This document shows positions 1-11,052 of a DNA stretch of 64,000 bases, one piece after another; the stretch's first letter is position 1, and each line of letters starts with the position of its first letter. Source of the DNA: Cryptomeria japonica (Eukaryota > Streptophyta > Pinopsida > Cupressales > Cupressaceae); assembly GCF_030272615.1 (NCBI RefSeq), contig NC_081407.1:268740075-268804074 (forward strand). The letters run 5' to 3'. A program made the translations under genes and the position numbers. Under the pieces are notes generated by a model. The model saw only the letters and a list, made by a program, of their open reading frames with translations, did not search any database and had not been told where the DNA came from.

Positions 1-754
1 GATGTTGATGTCTTTGACATAACAATAGCTTGCTATGAAATTGGACATCCTTAGAACTTGTATTGCTTCGTCTACTTGAAGAACACTTTTGAATGTTTCC
101 TTTCCATATTATAGAATATTATTACCTTCTTTCTATCATGTTTCCAAAATTAACATGATCAAACTTACTTTCATTGAATGTTGATTTGACAATGTTCCAT
201 TATTAAAACCACTTATCAAAGCAGGTCTTACAACCCACAATTTTTTGTCTTTGGTTTAGCACAAGGGGTGATATCAAGTAGTAAAAAACCCTATGAACCA
301 GTATAATTAATTTTCTCTTATACACAACCATAAGAATTAAGACATTCTAACAAAAATTATGAATTTAAGAATTTAAATATTTAAAAACTTCACATACCTA
401 ACTAATTAACACCCATATTCATAATATTATTTAGCACAATCAATAGAAAATAATTACAAATTAAATCAAATAAAAGAAGACACTAAGAAAAGATAAAAAC
501 TAAAGAAACACAAATGATAGAGTACTAATCAGATTCAATTGCAAGAGAAAATATATCTCCAAGAGCAACAAAGAGGATCATCAAACTTTACAGTACCATT
601 GTTACACCCCATTGTGATATTACTTATTTGTTGTTACTTTGTTTAGTTAAAATACTTTAGCACATGGATGTACTTTGAATATATTTATCTTGATTGAAAA
701 TCTGATGAATGAATATGCAATCAATGTGATATTTGGAGTATTTAAAGATGATAT
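1..754. other. Intergenic, nothing recognised
   Basis: AT-rich sequence with no open frame of note, no RNA gene and no repeat that I can see matched elsewhere in the window. It runs up to the 5-bp target-site duplication of the first LTR element. Confidence 0.6.
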
Positions 755-759
755 ATATG

Positions 760-1571
760 TGATGCAGGAGCATCCCCGGTCGATGAGAAATCTTGCATCA
801 ACCAAAAAAATTTCCTTTCTTGTTTAGTTCTTTGTGCAGTTTCAGTATTCTTACCGGTATGTACCGGTAGTTACTTGTTCGTCGTGGCAGATCTTGTTTG
901 CAATTTCCTGGAGGTTTCACGTGGTTGATTCTAGATTTCTAGTTCATTTGGGTTCTTCTTCGATCAGTTATCGCTTCTGGTTGGCTGTTTTTGGGTTCCC
1001 GAGATAGTTCTTGTGCTTACCATTTGGTTTTCCTTCATTACCAGTGCGATTCTTGGCATGTGGATCCATCTTGGGTCTTGTCTGATGTTCCTTGGCATGT
1101 GTTCAACCTTCCTGCTAATCCGCATCACTTGGTTGTTATTTTTTGGAAATATTTCTTAGATCTTAGGACCGACCTAATTGCACGTTTCATTTTCTTACAT
1201 TGGTTAATGTAATCTTTTGAGGTCGACCTAGATATGTTCGGGTGGGTATAAATATGATGTTATGTAATCATTTGTAAGGGCAGGGGAAGTAGAACTGAGA
1301 ATAAGGATTGAGATTCGCATGTTGTGATCTGGTTGATTCTTAGAGTCACGGCTGGATTATATCTGGCTTGAAGCCTGCATGTAATTAGTTAGATACCGGA
1401 TGTTCTTTGATGATAATCCGATGATTATCGGATGATTGTCGGAAGTTCTATGGCTTGAATATGATATGTTTATATGATTTTTTTATGTTTTCTTGTTGTT
1501 TGCATTGTGTCTCTCTCATTGCATAAGTTGGTTGACTCTTTTGAGGGTTTTTACCGGTTATGGCTACATCA
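760..1571 (+). repeat. Left (5') LTR of the 760-4530 element
   Basis: 812-bp direct repeat paired with 3719-4530. It begins TGATGCAGGAGCATCCC and ends at ...GGCTACATCA, just before the primer-binding site. It carries a TATA box at 1247-1254. The open frame across 991-1212 lies inside the LTR and is not a gene. Confidence 0.93.
1247..1254 (+). promoter_or_regulatory. TATA box of the LTR promoter
   Basis: TATAAATA follows a GGTGGG stretch in the left LTR and is conserved at the matching place in the right LTR (4206-4213). It is the likely pol II core promoter of the element; transcription would start some 25-35 bases downstream. Activity is inferred only. Confidence 0.6.
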
Positions 1572-1573
1572 AT

Positions 1574-1585
1574 TGGTATTAGAGC
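1574..1585 (+). other. Primer-binding site, initiator-Met tRNA type
   Basis: TGGTATTAGAGC starts two bases after the LTR. It differs by one base from TGGTATCAGAGC, the usual plant site complementary to the 3' end of initiator methionine tRNA, which primes minus-strand DNA synthesis. The position fixes the element's orientation as +. Confidence 0.85.
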
Positions 1586-1590
1586 TGGTT

Positions 1591-2707
1591 ATGGACCAGC
1601 TAGTGGAAGAACCATTTGCAAGCATTGAGGCATTCCTTGAGGTGGATAGAACGTCGATTGGAAGCAAGTTGTGTGGGTGTTCGATAGATCACCGAGGGGA
1701 GGCAATTGAAACTAGTAGTCAGATCATCGAGTTGAGGCAGTTCACCAGAGTGGAAGAAGAGATGTCGTCGAGGAGGAAAAACCCCCGAAGGGTAGAATAG
1801 ATGATGGAAGACTTCAAGAATGAAGTGAGGAATGAAATCCAGAATGCTTTGGCTGGTTTGTGAATAAATCCTGACTCTGACAATGAGTATGAGGAAGTCG
1901 GTGAAGAGCTTGAGGAAGCTAAAGGACCGGAAGATGAGAGAGAGGAAAGATTCCTAAAAGAAGTGGCGCAAGCAAGTAAAGTGCACAAAGTTGAGGTTTC
2001 TAAATTTTTTCAGAATGCTAAACCCAAAGGATATGATCGATTGGATTGGAGAGTTGGAGGGCTACTTTGAGTTTGAGGATTTCAAGGACCCGCAGAGACT
2101 CTGGTTGGCATAGACCAAGTTGAAAGGGCATGTTGCCTTGTGGTGGAAAGAGTTGCATAAAGACAAAGTGGAGAATGGTGAATTGAAGATCACATGGTGG
2201 ATACAGATGGTTGCAAGGTTGAAGGCCAAGTTCATATCGGGAGACTATGAACTGGAGTTGTTCAAGAAGTTGCAAAGCCTAAAATAGAGAAACATGACTG
2301 TGAAGGAATATACTGAGGAATTCTACAAGGTGGTAATCAGATCTGGACATATAGAGATGGACAGAGAAAAGGTGGTGAGGTACACCAATGGGCTTTCTTT
2401 TAACATTCAAGATGAGATGAGTATGTTGAATATTTCAACAATTGAAGAAGATTACCAGTATGATTTGAAGGCTGAGGAGAAGATGAGAAGAAGGCAACTG
2501 AATAAGGGAAAGGACAAAATCAAGATGAATGATAGTATGAAGAAACTAGTTGAAGAGGAGGAGTCAAAACCTAAGTGGAGTAAAGAACTAGAACAGGAGA
2601 CACCAAGGAAGGGTAGCAGTAGTACCGATAGAGAATTCCTTGGTAAATGCTTCAAGTGTGGAGAAACTGGACATAGATTCTATGAATGTAAGCAAGGAAT
2701 GTCATGA
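1591..2707 (+). pseudogene. Broken gag of the 760-4530 element
   Basis: Gag would form the virus-like particle and bind the element RNA. An ATG at 1591 opens a frame that stops at TAG 1798-1800 and again at TGA 1861. A frameshift follows near 2035, then the capsid-type region (tryptophan-rich WWKEL segment near 2140, FKKLQ, YTEEFYKV near 2310-2335) with further stops near 2112 and 2287. The 2294-2707 stretch is open and ends with a nucleocapsid CCHC zinc knuckle (CFKCGETGHRFYEC, 2649-2690) preceded by a lysine/arginine-rich linker. Family identity rests on the retrotransposon-gag pattern plus the knuckle. It cannot be translated as one protein. Confidence 0.85.
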
Positions 2708-3679
2708 AGTTGTGTGTCAAGTGAAGAACCGGATGGTACCGGATCTGACTGTGCACTGGAGCAAGGAGAATCCCTTATGTTCAGAAGAAAGGATACCAGA
2801 TCTACTTAGAGGAGGAGTCTCTTCGAGACTGTATGCAAATCAGGTGGTAAGTGTTGCAAGGTCATTGTAGATAGTGGAAGTACTAATAATTGAGTATCTG
2901 AGGAGATAGTTGAGAAGCTTGGGTTGAAGAGGCTTGAGCATCCTTGTCCTTATAAGGTAAGTTGGTTACAAGATGATCAAAAGATAGAGATAAAGGAGCA
3001 ATGTTGGGTGAGTTTCAATATTGGGCCTTTCAGAGACGAATTTTTATGTGATATTATGTCGATGAATTTTTGTCATATCTTGTTGGGAAAACCTTGGCAG
3101 TATGATAGAGGAGCTATTTATGACTACAGAAGAAACCTAGTTACTATTGAAAAGGATGGGCAGAAGTTCACATTGATTTCTTTGAAGGAGAAAGAGAAGG
3201 AGGTGAAGAATCTGAGTCCTGAGAAAAGTTGCAGGAAACCGGTGGCAAAGGTCATACCGGAAGGTTTGAAAGAACCGGTGGTAGAGGTTATACCAAAAGG
3301 TTTGACAGAACCGATTGCAGAGATTATACCAGATGTTTTGAAGAAATATCTGATAGAACTAGTTGCAGAGATTATACCAAAGGGTGACATGAGTTGGTAG
3401 AAGGATCTGATAGATGAATCTGATGGACAGATGGAACTGGATGATAGAGAACTAATGGTAACAAACCGGATAAGATCTTGTGGCAGAACCAAATCAGAAT
3501 TGCAGAAACAAAGGCAATGTGTAGGTCTGAAGCAAAGAAAGAGAAACAAAGAGAATCATAGGTTAGAGAAGTCGGTTGAAGTGTCGAAAGAAATAGGGCA
3601 GAGATTGGTAGATAAAGAACATGTTTGGATCATAAATGAGCATGGGATCTTCATCCCGGATCCTTTTAGATGTTCATGA
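2708..3679 (+). pseudogene. Decayed retropepsin-like protease and basic C-terminal tail
   Basis: One frame holds IVDSGS at 2861-2878, the catalytic aspartate motif (D at 2870-2872) of pepsin-family retroviral-type proteases, which cut the Gag polyprotein. It later holds the HILLGKPW motif near 3070-3096, matching the second conserved protease block. A stop at 2891-2893 and another at 3398-3400 break it. After the protease come four imperfect 12-residue repeats of the type EPVxEVIPKGLx (3236-3390), then a lysine/arginine-rich tail to the stop at 3677-3679. Reverse transcriptase should follow the protease in an autonomous element and is absent. Confidence 0.8.
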
Positions 3680-3718
3680 GTTGCCTCTCATGGAACATAT
3701 TTTTCTACCTGGGTTGTC

Positions 3719-4530
3719 TGATGCAAGAGCATCCCTGGTCGATGAGCAATCTTGCATCAACCAAAAACATTTTCCTTTCTTGTTTAGTTCTTTGTGCAGT
3801 TTTAGTATTCTTACCGGTATGTACCAATAGTTGCTTGTTCTTCATTGCAGATCTTGTTTGTAGTTTCCTAGCGGTTTCATGTGGTTGATTCCATATATCT
3901 AGTTCATTTGGGTTCTTATCCGGTCAATTATCGCTTCTGGTTGGTTGTTTTTGGGTTCCCAGGATAGTTATTGTGCTTACCAGTTGGTTTTCCTTCATTA
4001 CCGAAGCGATTCTTGGCATGTGGATCCATCTTGGTTCTTGTCCAATGTTCCTTGGCATGTGGATGACCTTCCTGCTAATCCGCATCACTTGGTTGTTATT
4101 TTCTAAAAACATTTCTTAGATCTTAGGCCGACCTAATTACACATTTCATTTTACTGCATTGGTGAGTGTAATATTTTGAGGCTGACTTAGATATGTTTCG
4201 GTGGGTATAAATATGATGTTATGTAATCATTTGTAAGGGTAGGGGAAATAGAACTAAGAACAAGGATTGAGATTCGCATGTTGTGATCCAGTTGATTCTT
4301 AGAGTCCCTGTTGGATTGTATCTGGATTGAAGTCTGCATGTAACCGATTAACTATCAAATGTTCTTTGATGATAATCTGATGATTACCAGATGATTCACA
4401 GAATTTCTATGGCTTGAATATGATCTGTTTATATGAATTTGTTATGTTTTCTTGTTGTTTGCATTGTGTCTCTCTCACTACATAAGTCGATTGACTCTTC
4501 TGAGGGTTTTTACCGGTTATGGCTGCATCA
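3719..4530 (+). repeat. Right (3') LTR of the 760-4530 element
   Basis: 812-bp direct repeat of 760-1571, beginning TGATGCAAGAGCATCCC and ending GGCTGCATCA. TATAAATA recurs at 4206-4213. Many differences from the left copy are C-to-T or G-to-A, as expected from decay of methylated cytosines. Confidence 0.93.
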
Positions 4531-4547
4531 ATATGTATGTATGTATG
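4531..4547. repeat. 17-bp microsatellite bridge between two LTR elements, with both target-site duplications
   Basis: ATATGTATGTATGTATG. The first five bases (ATATG) match 755-759 and are the target duplication of the upstream element. The last five (GTATG) match 12253-12257 and belong to the downstream element. The TATG tract resumes at 12253, so both elements landed in one microsatellite. Confidence 0.95.
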
Positions 4548-5711
4548 TGTAATGGTGAAAAAGGGTGAATGATGGAGAGATCAAGAGGAAATATTTTCTT
4601 CCCTCCGAGGAGAGATGAAAGTTTCATTGCGGATTTACCTTCAAACACCTTATTCACATTACATTTAAAAGAGGGGAAATTCACTAGATCCAATCTCTTA
4701 AGGCAGAGATTGAATACTAAATGAACTGATAATGGGATAGAAATGATAAGCTAACCCCTCTTTTAGAATGGAAAATGATTGAATTGTGTTAAGTGTAAAA
4801 GTAGCAAAGAACTAATTATAGCTTGAGATAGAAGAGTGAGATGAAGATGTGCACCTGGATCTGGCTATAATATGTCGAGACAAAGCTGCCCTCTGAATTT
4901 GAGGAAAAGTTGTTGAGACCGTGTTGAAAGTGTCTACGGTCCTCCAAAAAATCCGTGAAACAAAAAGGGTTTTTTTGCCTCTGCAAATGGAGTCCAAATT
5001 TGCAAACATAGTTGCGCACCTGCAACCTACATACAGAAAATAGAGGAAAAGGGGTTGGGATTGGGGGTTTGTCTTCAGGTCAAACCCCAATTTTGGAATT
5101 AACCAAATGATGAAAGAAAGTACTTGCAAGTAAATGTAAATGAAAGACTGAAATGTAAGTCACCTCAAAGGAGGTTGTAGATAGAATGTAGGTAGATTTT
5201 CTTGTATTGAATTAAATGTTGAAAGGGATCTCCTCTTCAATGGTTGAATCCTTGACATGAATGCAACACCTAGCCTTGAAGGGACTTGAGAATGCTCAAT
5301 GTTGGAAATGAATGCTTGAATTCTCTTGAATGCTTGAATGTGTGATCTCATGTATCTGTCTTATGCCAAATAGGAGGGAAAATGCAACTTATATACTCAT
5401 CAATTAGGGTTAATTGACTAATTTTTCATCACAAGCTGACATAGGGAAAGTTTTCCTTCTTTATGCAATGTCCAATGCAAAGATAGGACATATGGGGCCC
5501 CAAAATAGAGCAAGGAAAAGGGTGTCATGCCCCTATCCTGCCCTTGTCTTGGGACAAGAAGCAGGTTCAGGCAGTGTGGAGGGTAGAACAAGACAGTTTC
5601 TAGGGGTTGAGCAAGTCTCGGGTCTCCGATCAGGCTTAGGGACTCGAATCGCCAACGTGAAGACCCTAATGAGGTCACAAATTGCAAGGGTCACAATTTC
5701 ATGACACTACA
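4548..5711 (-). repeat. 3' LTR (left on this strand) of the 4548-12252 element
   Basis: Begins TGTAATGGTGAAAAAGGGTG and ends ATGACACTACA on the + strand. Paired with 11053-12252. Short open frames inside it (4812-5129, 5160-5351, 5414-5704) are not gene-like. Confidence 0.92.
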
Positions 5712-5726
5712 TTTAGCCCCCACTTT
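5712..5726 (-). other. Polypurine tract candidate
   Basis: On the minus strand AAAGTGGGGGCTAAA ends directly at the start of the 3' LTR, the place where plus-strand DNA synthesis is primed. It confirms the minus orientation. Nearly the same junction occurs at 57727 beside a related LTR. Confidence 0.65.
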
Positions 5727-7375
5727 AGTGGAAGTATAAGCGTACACCAATACTATCGATAAAGTACAAGGAAGCAAGATTGAAAGACTTCTACCACGTC
5801 AAGGAGGCAAGATGCACAAGCCCCCAGTGGACTTAGGATCTTATGACATCGATTGACAAAGTAAAAGGGAAGATGAAGAAGGGAAAACCATTATTGCAAG
5901 TAGTAAGGTTCCCCTCACTATGAGTCACGAAAAAGATACCAAAATTATGAAGCAAAGCCAAGTTCACTAAATAATTCTAAGTATCAAGAAGGAAAATATG
6001 AGCGGAGTGTATGCCCCCACGTTAAAGCAATCACGTGCGCCTTATGGGGAGAAATTGCTTTTAGGTAGGATACACCCAAAAGAGAGAAGAGAGGGAGCAT
6101 GTTATCACAAGGATTTAGCCTCCAGTAGAGGAATAAACCCAAGGATAATGAACACAAAACACGAGGTATTTTCTCTTTCCTTGAGGTCAATATGATGTAT
6201 GATAAGTCATGTATATCATATATTTATATGTGCATATAATAATCATCATTCCCCAAAGAAAGGACACTACCTTAGAAGAAAGGGAAGAGAGGATGTCTTT
6301 CGAGTCAACATGAAAGAGACCAAAAGAGATCTCAATGTTTTGCATCATCCTCAAGTAGACATTGAGGGAAAAATAGAAGAATAGGGATACACATAGAAGA
6401 ATGGTCACAAAAGAGAAAGAAAGAGAGAGAGAGAGAAGATCTACAGTGCTAATATTGCTAATCAAGCATGACATCCACCTCCTGATCTTGTTGATCACTA
6501 TTTCAGGAAGGTGAGCAACATGCCAGAGGAGTATTATCGAGCACAATGGGTGGAGCTATTACAAGATCCAAACAAGGACTATGCTCACATGATAAGTCAC
6601 TTTGTTCAATTCTAGGAGCTAGGATTAGGGTTTGTGAAAATTCAGTTGATAAATGCTTGTCGACATCAACATATTCATAATCACTATCAAAAGCATTAGG
6701 AGTTGTTTTGCTATCATGTAACATTTTCACTCACTTCTTCATCAAAATTTATAGAAAGAGGAATATGAACACGAATAGGAGTAAAACCATCACCTATTTT
6801 GTGCAACTTAGGATTTGGAGATGCAGGTTCAAAATCTTTCTTGGGAGAAAATGGAATCATATCAACTATTGGAGTATTGGGAGATTGAATGGTTTGAGGA
6901 ACAACTTCACGATCTTGAGCACAACGCCTTCGTCGGTGGTCTCTCATACAATGATTTCATTGAGTCTTAGTGGAAGACTGAGAATGAGGAGGAATATTTA
7001 TGAAAGGAGGAACACTCTCCTCTTGATTGATAGTTGAAGGCTTCGGTTGAGGTCTTTTAGGTTGGACAAGAGGAGACGCGGGCCTCTTCTCTCTATAAGA
7101 GAAAGGAGGTGGAACTACACCATATAAAGGAGGAATATTAGGTGTGGGAAGGAGATTGGGTCCATCATGGGGAGGTGGTTAGGTCTAACCTTAGGAGGAA
7201 TATTGTTGTTCTTTTTAGGATATGGCATAGGCACATCCGTAGGAATAGGTTGAGGGTTTTCCTTAGGAGGAAGATTAGTCCTATCCATTAGGGGAAGGAT
7301 TTCATCTTCAAGAAGGATGGGAATGTGAATTGTTGGGGATCTAGGTTGACTCAAGGACAAGATCATATCATTCTT
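5727..7375 (-). other. Interior of the 4548-12252 element downstream of protease, no RT found
   Basis: On the minus strand 7366-7115 and 6947-6714 hold short proline-rich open frames that may be the worn tail of the polyprotein. The rest is stop-rich. I looked for reverse transcriptase (YxDD-type), RNase H and integrase (HHCC, DDE) motifs on both strands and saw none. Confidence 0.55.
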
Positions 7376-8250
7376 TCATTTTTGATAAGATTGAAAAAGA
7401 GAATCACTCCTTTGTGGAAGAGATTGAAATTGCCTAGGCCAAAAGAGATCAATAGGAACACTAGGGATTATTTTAGATGGCCGAAATAAGCTATGGTTCA
7501 CAGTTATGATTTCTCCATTGTGGGGTAATTTCAAACACTTATGAATTGGAGAAGAAATAGCTTTCATGGAAGATAGCCAAGGGTAGCCCAGCTTCACATG
7601 AAATTTCTCGAAAGAAGGAATGATAACAAAGTTGACATCCATAGATCTAGTGTGAACTTCAACAGGAAGGGTGATAGAACCAATGGTAGCACAAGAGAAT
7701 CCATCAAATAACTTCACAATCACATTAGAGTCATCATAGATCGGTTTATATGCAATCATAAAGTGAAGAGATATTCCTCAGTGATGACATTAACCATGCA
7801 AGAGGGATCAACAAGAGCACCACGGCAAGGTATGTTTTTAACCTTTGCAACTATGTATAAAGGCCCATTGGGTGCCCTAATGGTCTCACTAGGGTCAAAT
7901 GTAATACAAGGATCCTTAGGTGTCTTTTGTTTCTCTACCATGTTCACCAAATTTGGAGTTGTGGTAGTAAGATCAAAAGGAGAGAAAGAGGTATGTTCAG
8001 TCTCAATTACATTAGAGGTATGAGAAGGCAAAGAATCAGTGAAAATCTTGAGATTTTGATGGGAGGAGCTACTGATTTGTTTCCCTTATCATTCACACCT
8101 GCCACTGATATAGTATGATTATCAATCAAATGTTGAATCTTACTTTTCAATGCAAAACATTTCTCAGTATCATGACTAGGTTGATGATGAAATTAACAAA
8201 AGGAATTGCTATCAAAATAAGGGGATGTAAGCTTAGATGGGTCAACTGGT
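7376..8250 (-). pseudogene. Decayed aspartic protease region of the minus-strand gypsy element
   Basis: On the minus strand a worn gag-end block (YHHQPSHDTEKCFALKSKIQ-like, near 8200-8140) leads into a protease-like segment. GALVDPSCMVNVI (about 7810-7770) sits where retropepsins carry the D-S/T-G triad, so the glycine is lost. KLGYPWL (about 7590-7570) matches the second conserved block, usually LGRPWL. The two halves lie in different frames (8031-7756 and 7759-7376), so a frameshift is present. The family assignment comes from order and spacing after gag; the protein would be inactive. Confidence 0.7.
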
Positions 8251-8317
8251 TTGATAGGAGGAAGTTTGATAACATTTCTTTGTAATAACTGAGACATAAT
8301 ACTATGTTAAGATTCAT

Positions 8318-9957
8318 TCAAAGGAGTAAATTGTCTTTCTCTTTTAAAGAATTTAGAAATAGGAGGCACACCTGTTGTAGCAATTGCATTGTTGTTGTTG
8401 ATTGTGTCATTGAATTTGAAGAAGTTTTTTGTTGGTTTGAACTTCGTAAACAGTTGTTGAACACTTTCCCCTTATCACTTGGAGCCATAGGAGTAGATTG
8501 CTCCATTTGACTCACAACCAGTTGATAATTGTGGAGTGTTGAACACAACTGAGAAAAGGAAGTAAACTCAGACAAAAGAAGCTTTTTCCTGATATCTTTT
8601 TGAAAATTAGAAATAAAAATTCTTTGAATATCATTATCAGGTATAGGAAAAGAAATTTGAGCACACAAATGCTTATATCTACCAATGAAATCAATCACTT
8701 TTTCTTTAACACCTTGTTTACAATGCATTAAATCAGTCAAAGTGATTGTAGGACCAATGTTGTTTTGAAATTGTTGAATGAAAGCATTTGCTAATTGTTG
8801 AAAAGATGTAATAGAATAAGAAGGCAAAGAGCAATATCATTGTAAAGCCTTGTCTCTTAGTGCTCTTGTAAATAGTTTTGCAAGCAATCTTTGATCATAA
8901 GCAAAATCAGTACACAAGGTTTGAAATGTTTTGACATGCATAAGAGGATCACCTTTTCCATTATAGAGTTCCAATTGAGGGACCTCAACATGCTTAGGTT
9001 GGACCGATTTAACAATATCAAGAGAAAGTGGGCTCACAACATCAAATGTGGGCACACTAAATTTGGATTGACTCATGGAAGCAATTTGTTGTTGTAAGGA
9101 AGACACAGTTTGAGCAAGATTGTTAATGGTTGCTTCGGTAGAAGAATTGATGTTAGACATGGTTGATTGAGAAGGTGGTGTGATGTTATTGAAGGAAGGC
9201 ATGGATTGAGAATAAGGTGGTGGTACATTATGATAAGTAGGCATAGGTAATGATTGAGTAGGAAATGGGACACTTAAAGGAGGAATAAAATTGTGGAATG
9301 AATTTCCCCGTTCTGTCACTTTGATTGGTTGAGGGATATTAAGAATACTTATGGAAGACATAGGCAAAGATAGAGGATTAAATGAAGAAGAGGGATTGCC
9401 CCCATGACCAATGGTTGTAGGAATGACATTTTGAGTTGATGTAGCCATGATGTTTGAAGTGAAGGTAGGAATAATAGCCATTGGAGTAGACAAAGGAATA
9501 AAATGATTGATTTGATTTGAAGTTTGTGAATAACCTAAGTTCTCAGCACAACTCTTTATAGGCATGACATTAGAATCAACAATATGCGCAATGCCACGCA
9601 ATATATCAATTTCATTCTTATCACTTTGAATCATGCGTTAAGGCCTTCAATTAATGGAAGAGCTTCACTATTAGGGTACTCTTGGGACATCCATTGTTGA
9701 AAGTTATCAAATTGATTGTCCAATTTTGAAAGTTGATCTATGGAAACTCTAGTCAAAGCTTCTTCTTGTTCGTCATGGGATTCATCAATTGGATAGATAG
9801 GGACATGAGTAGGATGTGAAGAATTAGCATTATCCTCATTAAAGAAGTCACCCAAATTATGCTTCATCTCCTCGGGAACTAAACCTTGGGAAGCCTTAAT
9901 TCTAATGCTTCGTCTAACGGGGATGGTGTAGGTAGGACTAATAGTGATGAAACTCAT
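8318..9957 (-). pseudogene. Broken gag of the 4548-12252 element
   Basis: The frame opens at ATG 9957 (MSFITISPTY...) and ends at TGA 9633-9631. A new frame starts at ATG 9634, overlapping that stop as ATGA, and runs to TGA 8836-8834. The same frame continues from there to 8318. The 8836-8834 stop stands where a tryptophan is expected, so it looks like a single TGG-to-TGA change. Around it is the retrotransposon-gag core: DPLMHVKTFQ, LFTRALRDKALQ, then SITSFQQLANAFIQQF and QGVKEKVIDFIGRYKHL. The N-terminal third is proline/serine/asparagine-rich low-complexity sequence. No CCHC knuckle was seen. Confidence 0.85.
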
Positions 9958-11035
9958 GCACTAGAGGGAAAATTTGAATTTTGAATAATAGGAACAAAGT
10001 GCCCAAAAATTGAATAATGCAAAATTTGAGAAAAATAATGATTGAACAATTTGACTTTGTTGGAAGAAGAAAATGACACAATTTTCAAAAAAAATAATGT
10101 TTATGATAAATGAAAAGAAATTGGAATTTAAAATTAGGGCCAATGGGATACCACTTAATTTTAAAATTGATAAAATCAGAATTTTTAAAATCAGGGCAGG
10201 GTATAATTAACCACTTAATTTTAAAAAAATTCTTGAAATTTGAAATGTTGAATTGTGAAGGTATTTTTTTATTTTAGAGGGATCAAAAATCGACAAAATC
10301 AGCCAATTTTTTAGATTTAAGCCATTAAATATGGTCATAATAGTCTCCCAAAATTTCAAGAAAAAAGACAGGGACTGTGTTGAAAGTGCACATGATCCGG
10401 CCAACTTTTTTTGAAATTTTTAGGAATGAAAGTTACGATGATTTTAAAGAAAACCCCCAAAAATTGGAAAATTTTACTATCTCTATATAGGCGAAATGAA
10501 GGTTTGGATGGGAAAATAGGACCCTATTAGGGTTTTGAAAAAAAAGAGGAATTGAATTGCAATTTTGAAAATTGAAATTGATTGAAATTTACACAAAATA
10601 CAATTAAATTTAAAAATTAGGATTTTAGGACCTAACCACTTAATTTTTGAAATTTTGAATTTTGAAAAAGGAGGGAAATTGAAATTTTGAATTTTAGGAC
10701 AGAAGATAAGTCTGAAAACATCACAAATCTGAAAATGAAATGGAAATTCAATTTTTTGCAAAATTTCATGATGATTTTTAAAAATTAGGGTTTTGATAAT
10801 TAACCTCTTAATTTTGTGAATTTGATTTGCAAATTGAAAAAGACAATGAAAAAATTGAATTTAACAAAGAAAGCAATTTTCAAATCTAAGACAATAACAA
10901 GCATTTTTTACAAAACACAAGTTCAATTTCAATTTTTAAAATTGGGGTTTTGAATGAATTAACCATTAAGTTTGCAGAAAAATTAAACTTGTAAATGAAA
11001 AATATGCAATGATTTTCAGAATAAAGCATGTAAAA
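9958..11035 (-). other. AT-rich leader between primer site and gag
   Basis: About 1.1 kb of A/T-homopolymer-rich sequence with several worn repeats of an ACCACTTAATTTT-like phrase (near 10150, 10210, 10625, 10805). Short open frames here look random. It corresponds to the long 5' leader that such elements carry before gag. Confidence 0.55.
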
Positions 11036-11049
11036 CGTTGGGTTCACCA
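11036..11049 (-). other. Primer-binding site candidate of the minus-strand gypsy element
   Basis: Minus-strand TGGTGAACCCAACG begins three bases inside the 5' LTR, the normal place for the tRNA primer site. TGG at its start fits the CCA end of a tRNA. I cannot assign the tRNA with confidence. Confidence 0.5.
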
Positions 11050-11052
11050 AAA

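Larger units (their letters stand above)
760..4530 (+). mobile_element. Ty3/gypsy-like LTR retrotransposon, gag-protease only, 3.77 kb
   Basis: Two direct repeats of equal length (812 bp each, 760-1571 and 3719-4530) begin TGATGCA and end CATCA, giving the canonical TG...CA ends. The 5-bp duplication ATATG flanks both sides (755-759 and 4531-4535). A primer-binding site follows the left LTR by two bases. The 2.15-kb interior encodes a broken gag with a CCHC knuckle and a retropepsin-like protease, but no reverse transcriptase, RNase H or integrase. No purine-rich tract is visible just before the right LTR. By eye the LTRs differ at about 39 of the first 390 positions (about 10%), so this is an old copy. 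It is either a non-autonomous family relying on a partner or an internally deleted one; the intact duplication shows the outer ends are original. Confidence 0.93.

Noticed and set aside
991-1212. 73-codon open frame
   Set aside because: Lies in the left LTR and is not kept open in the right LTR, so it is chance.
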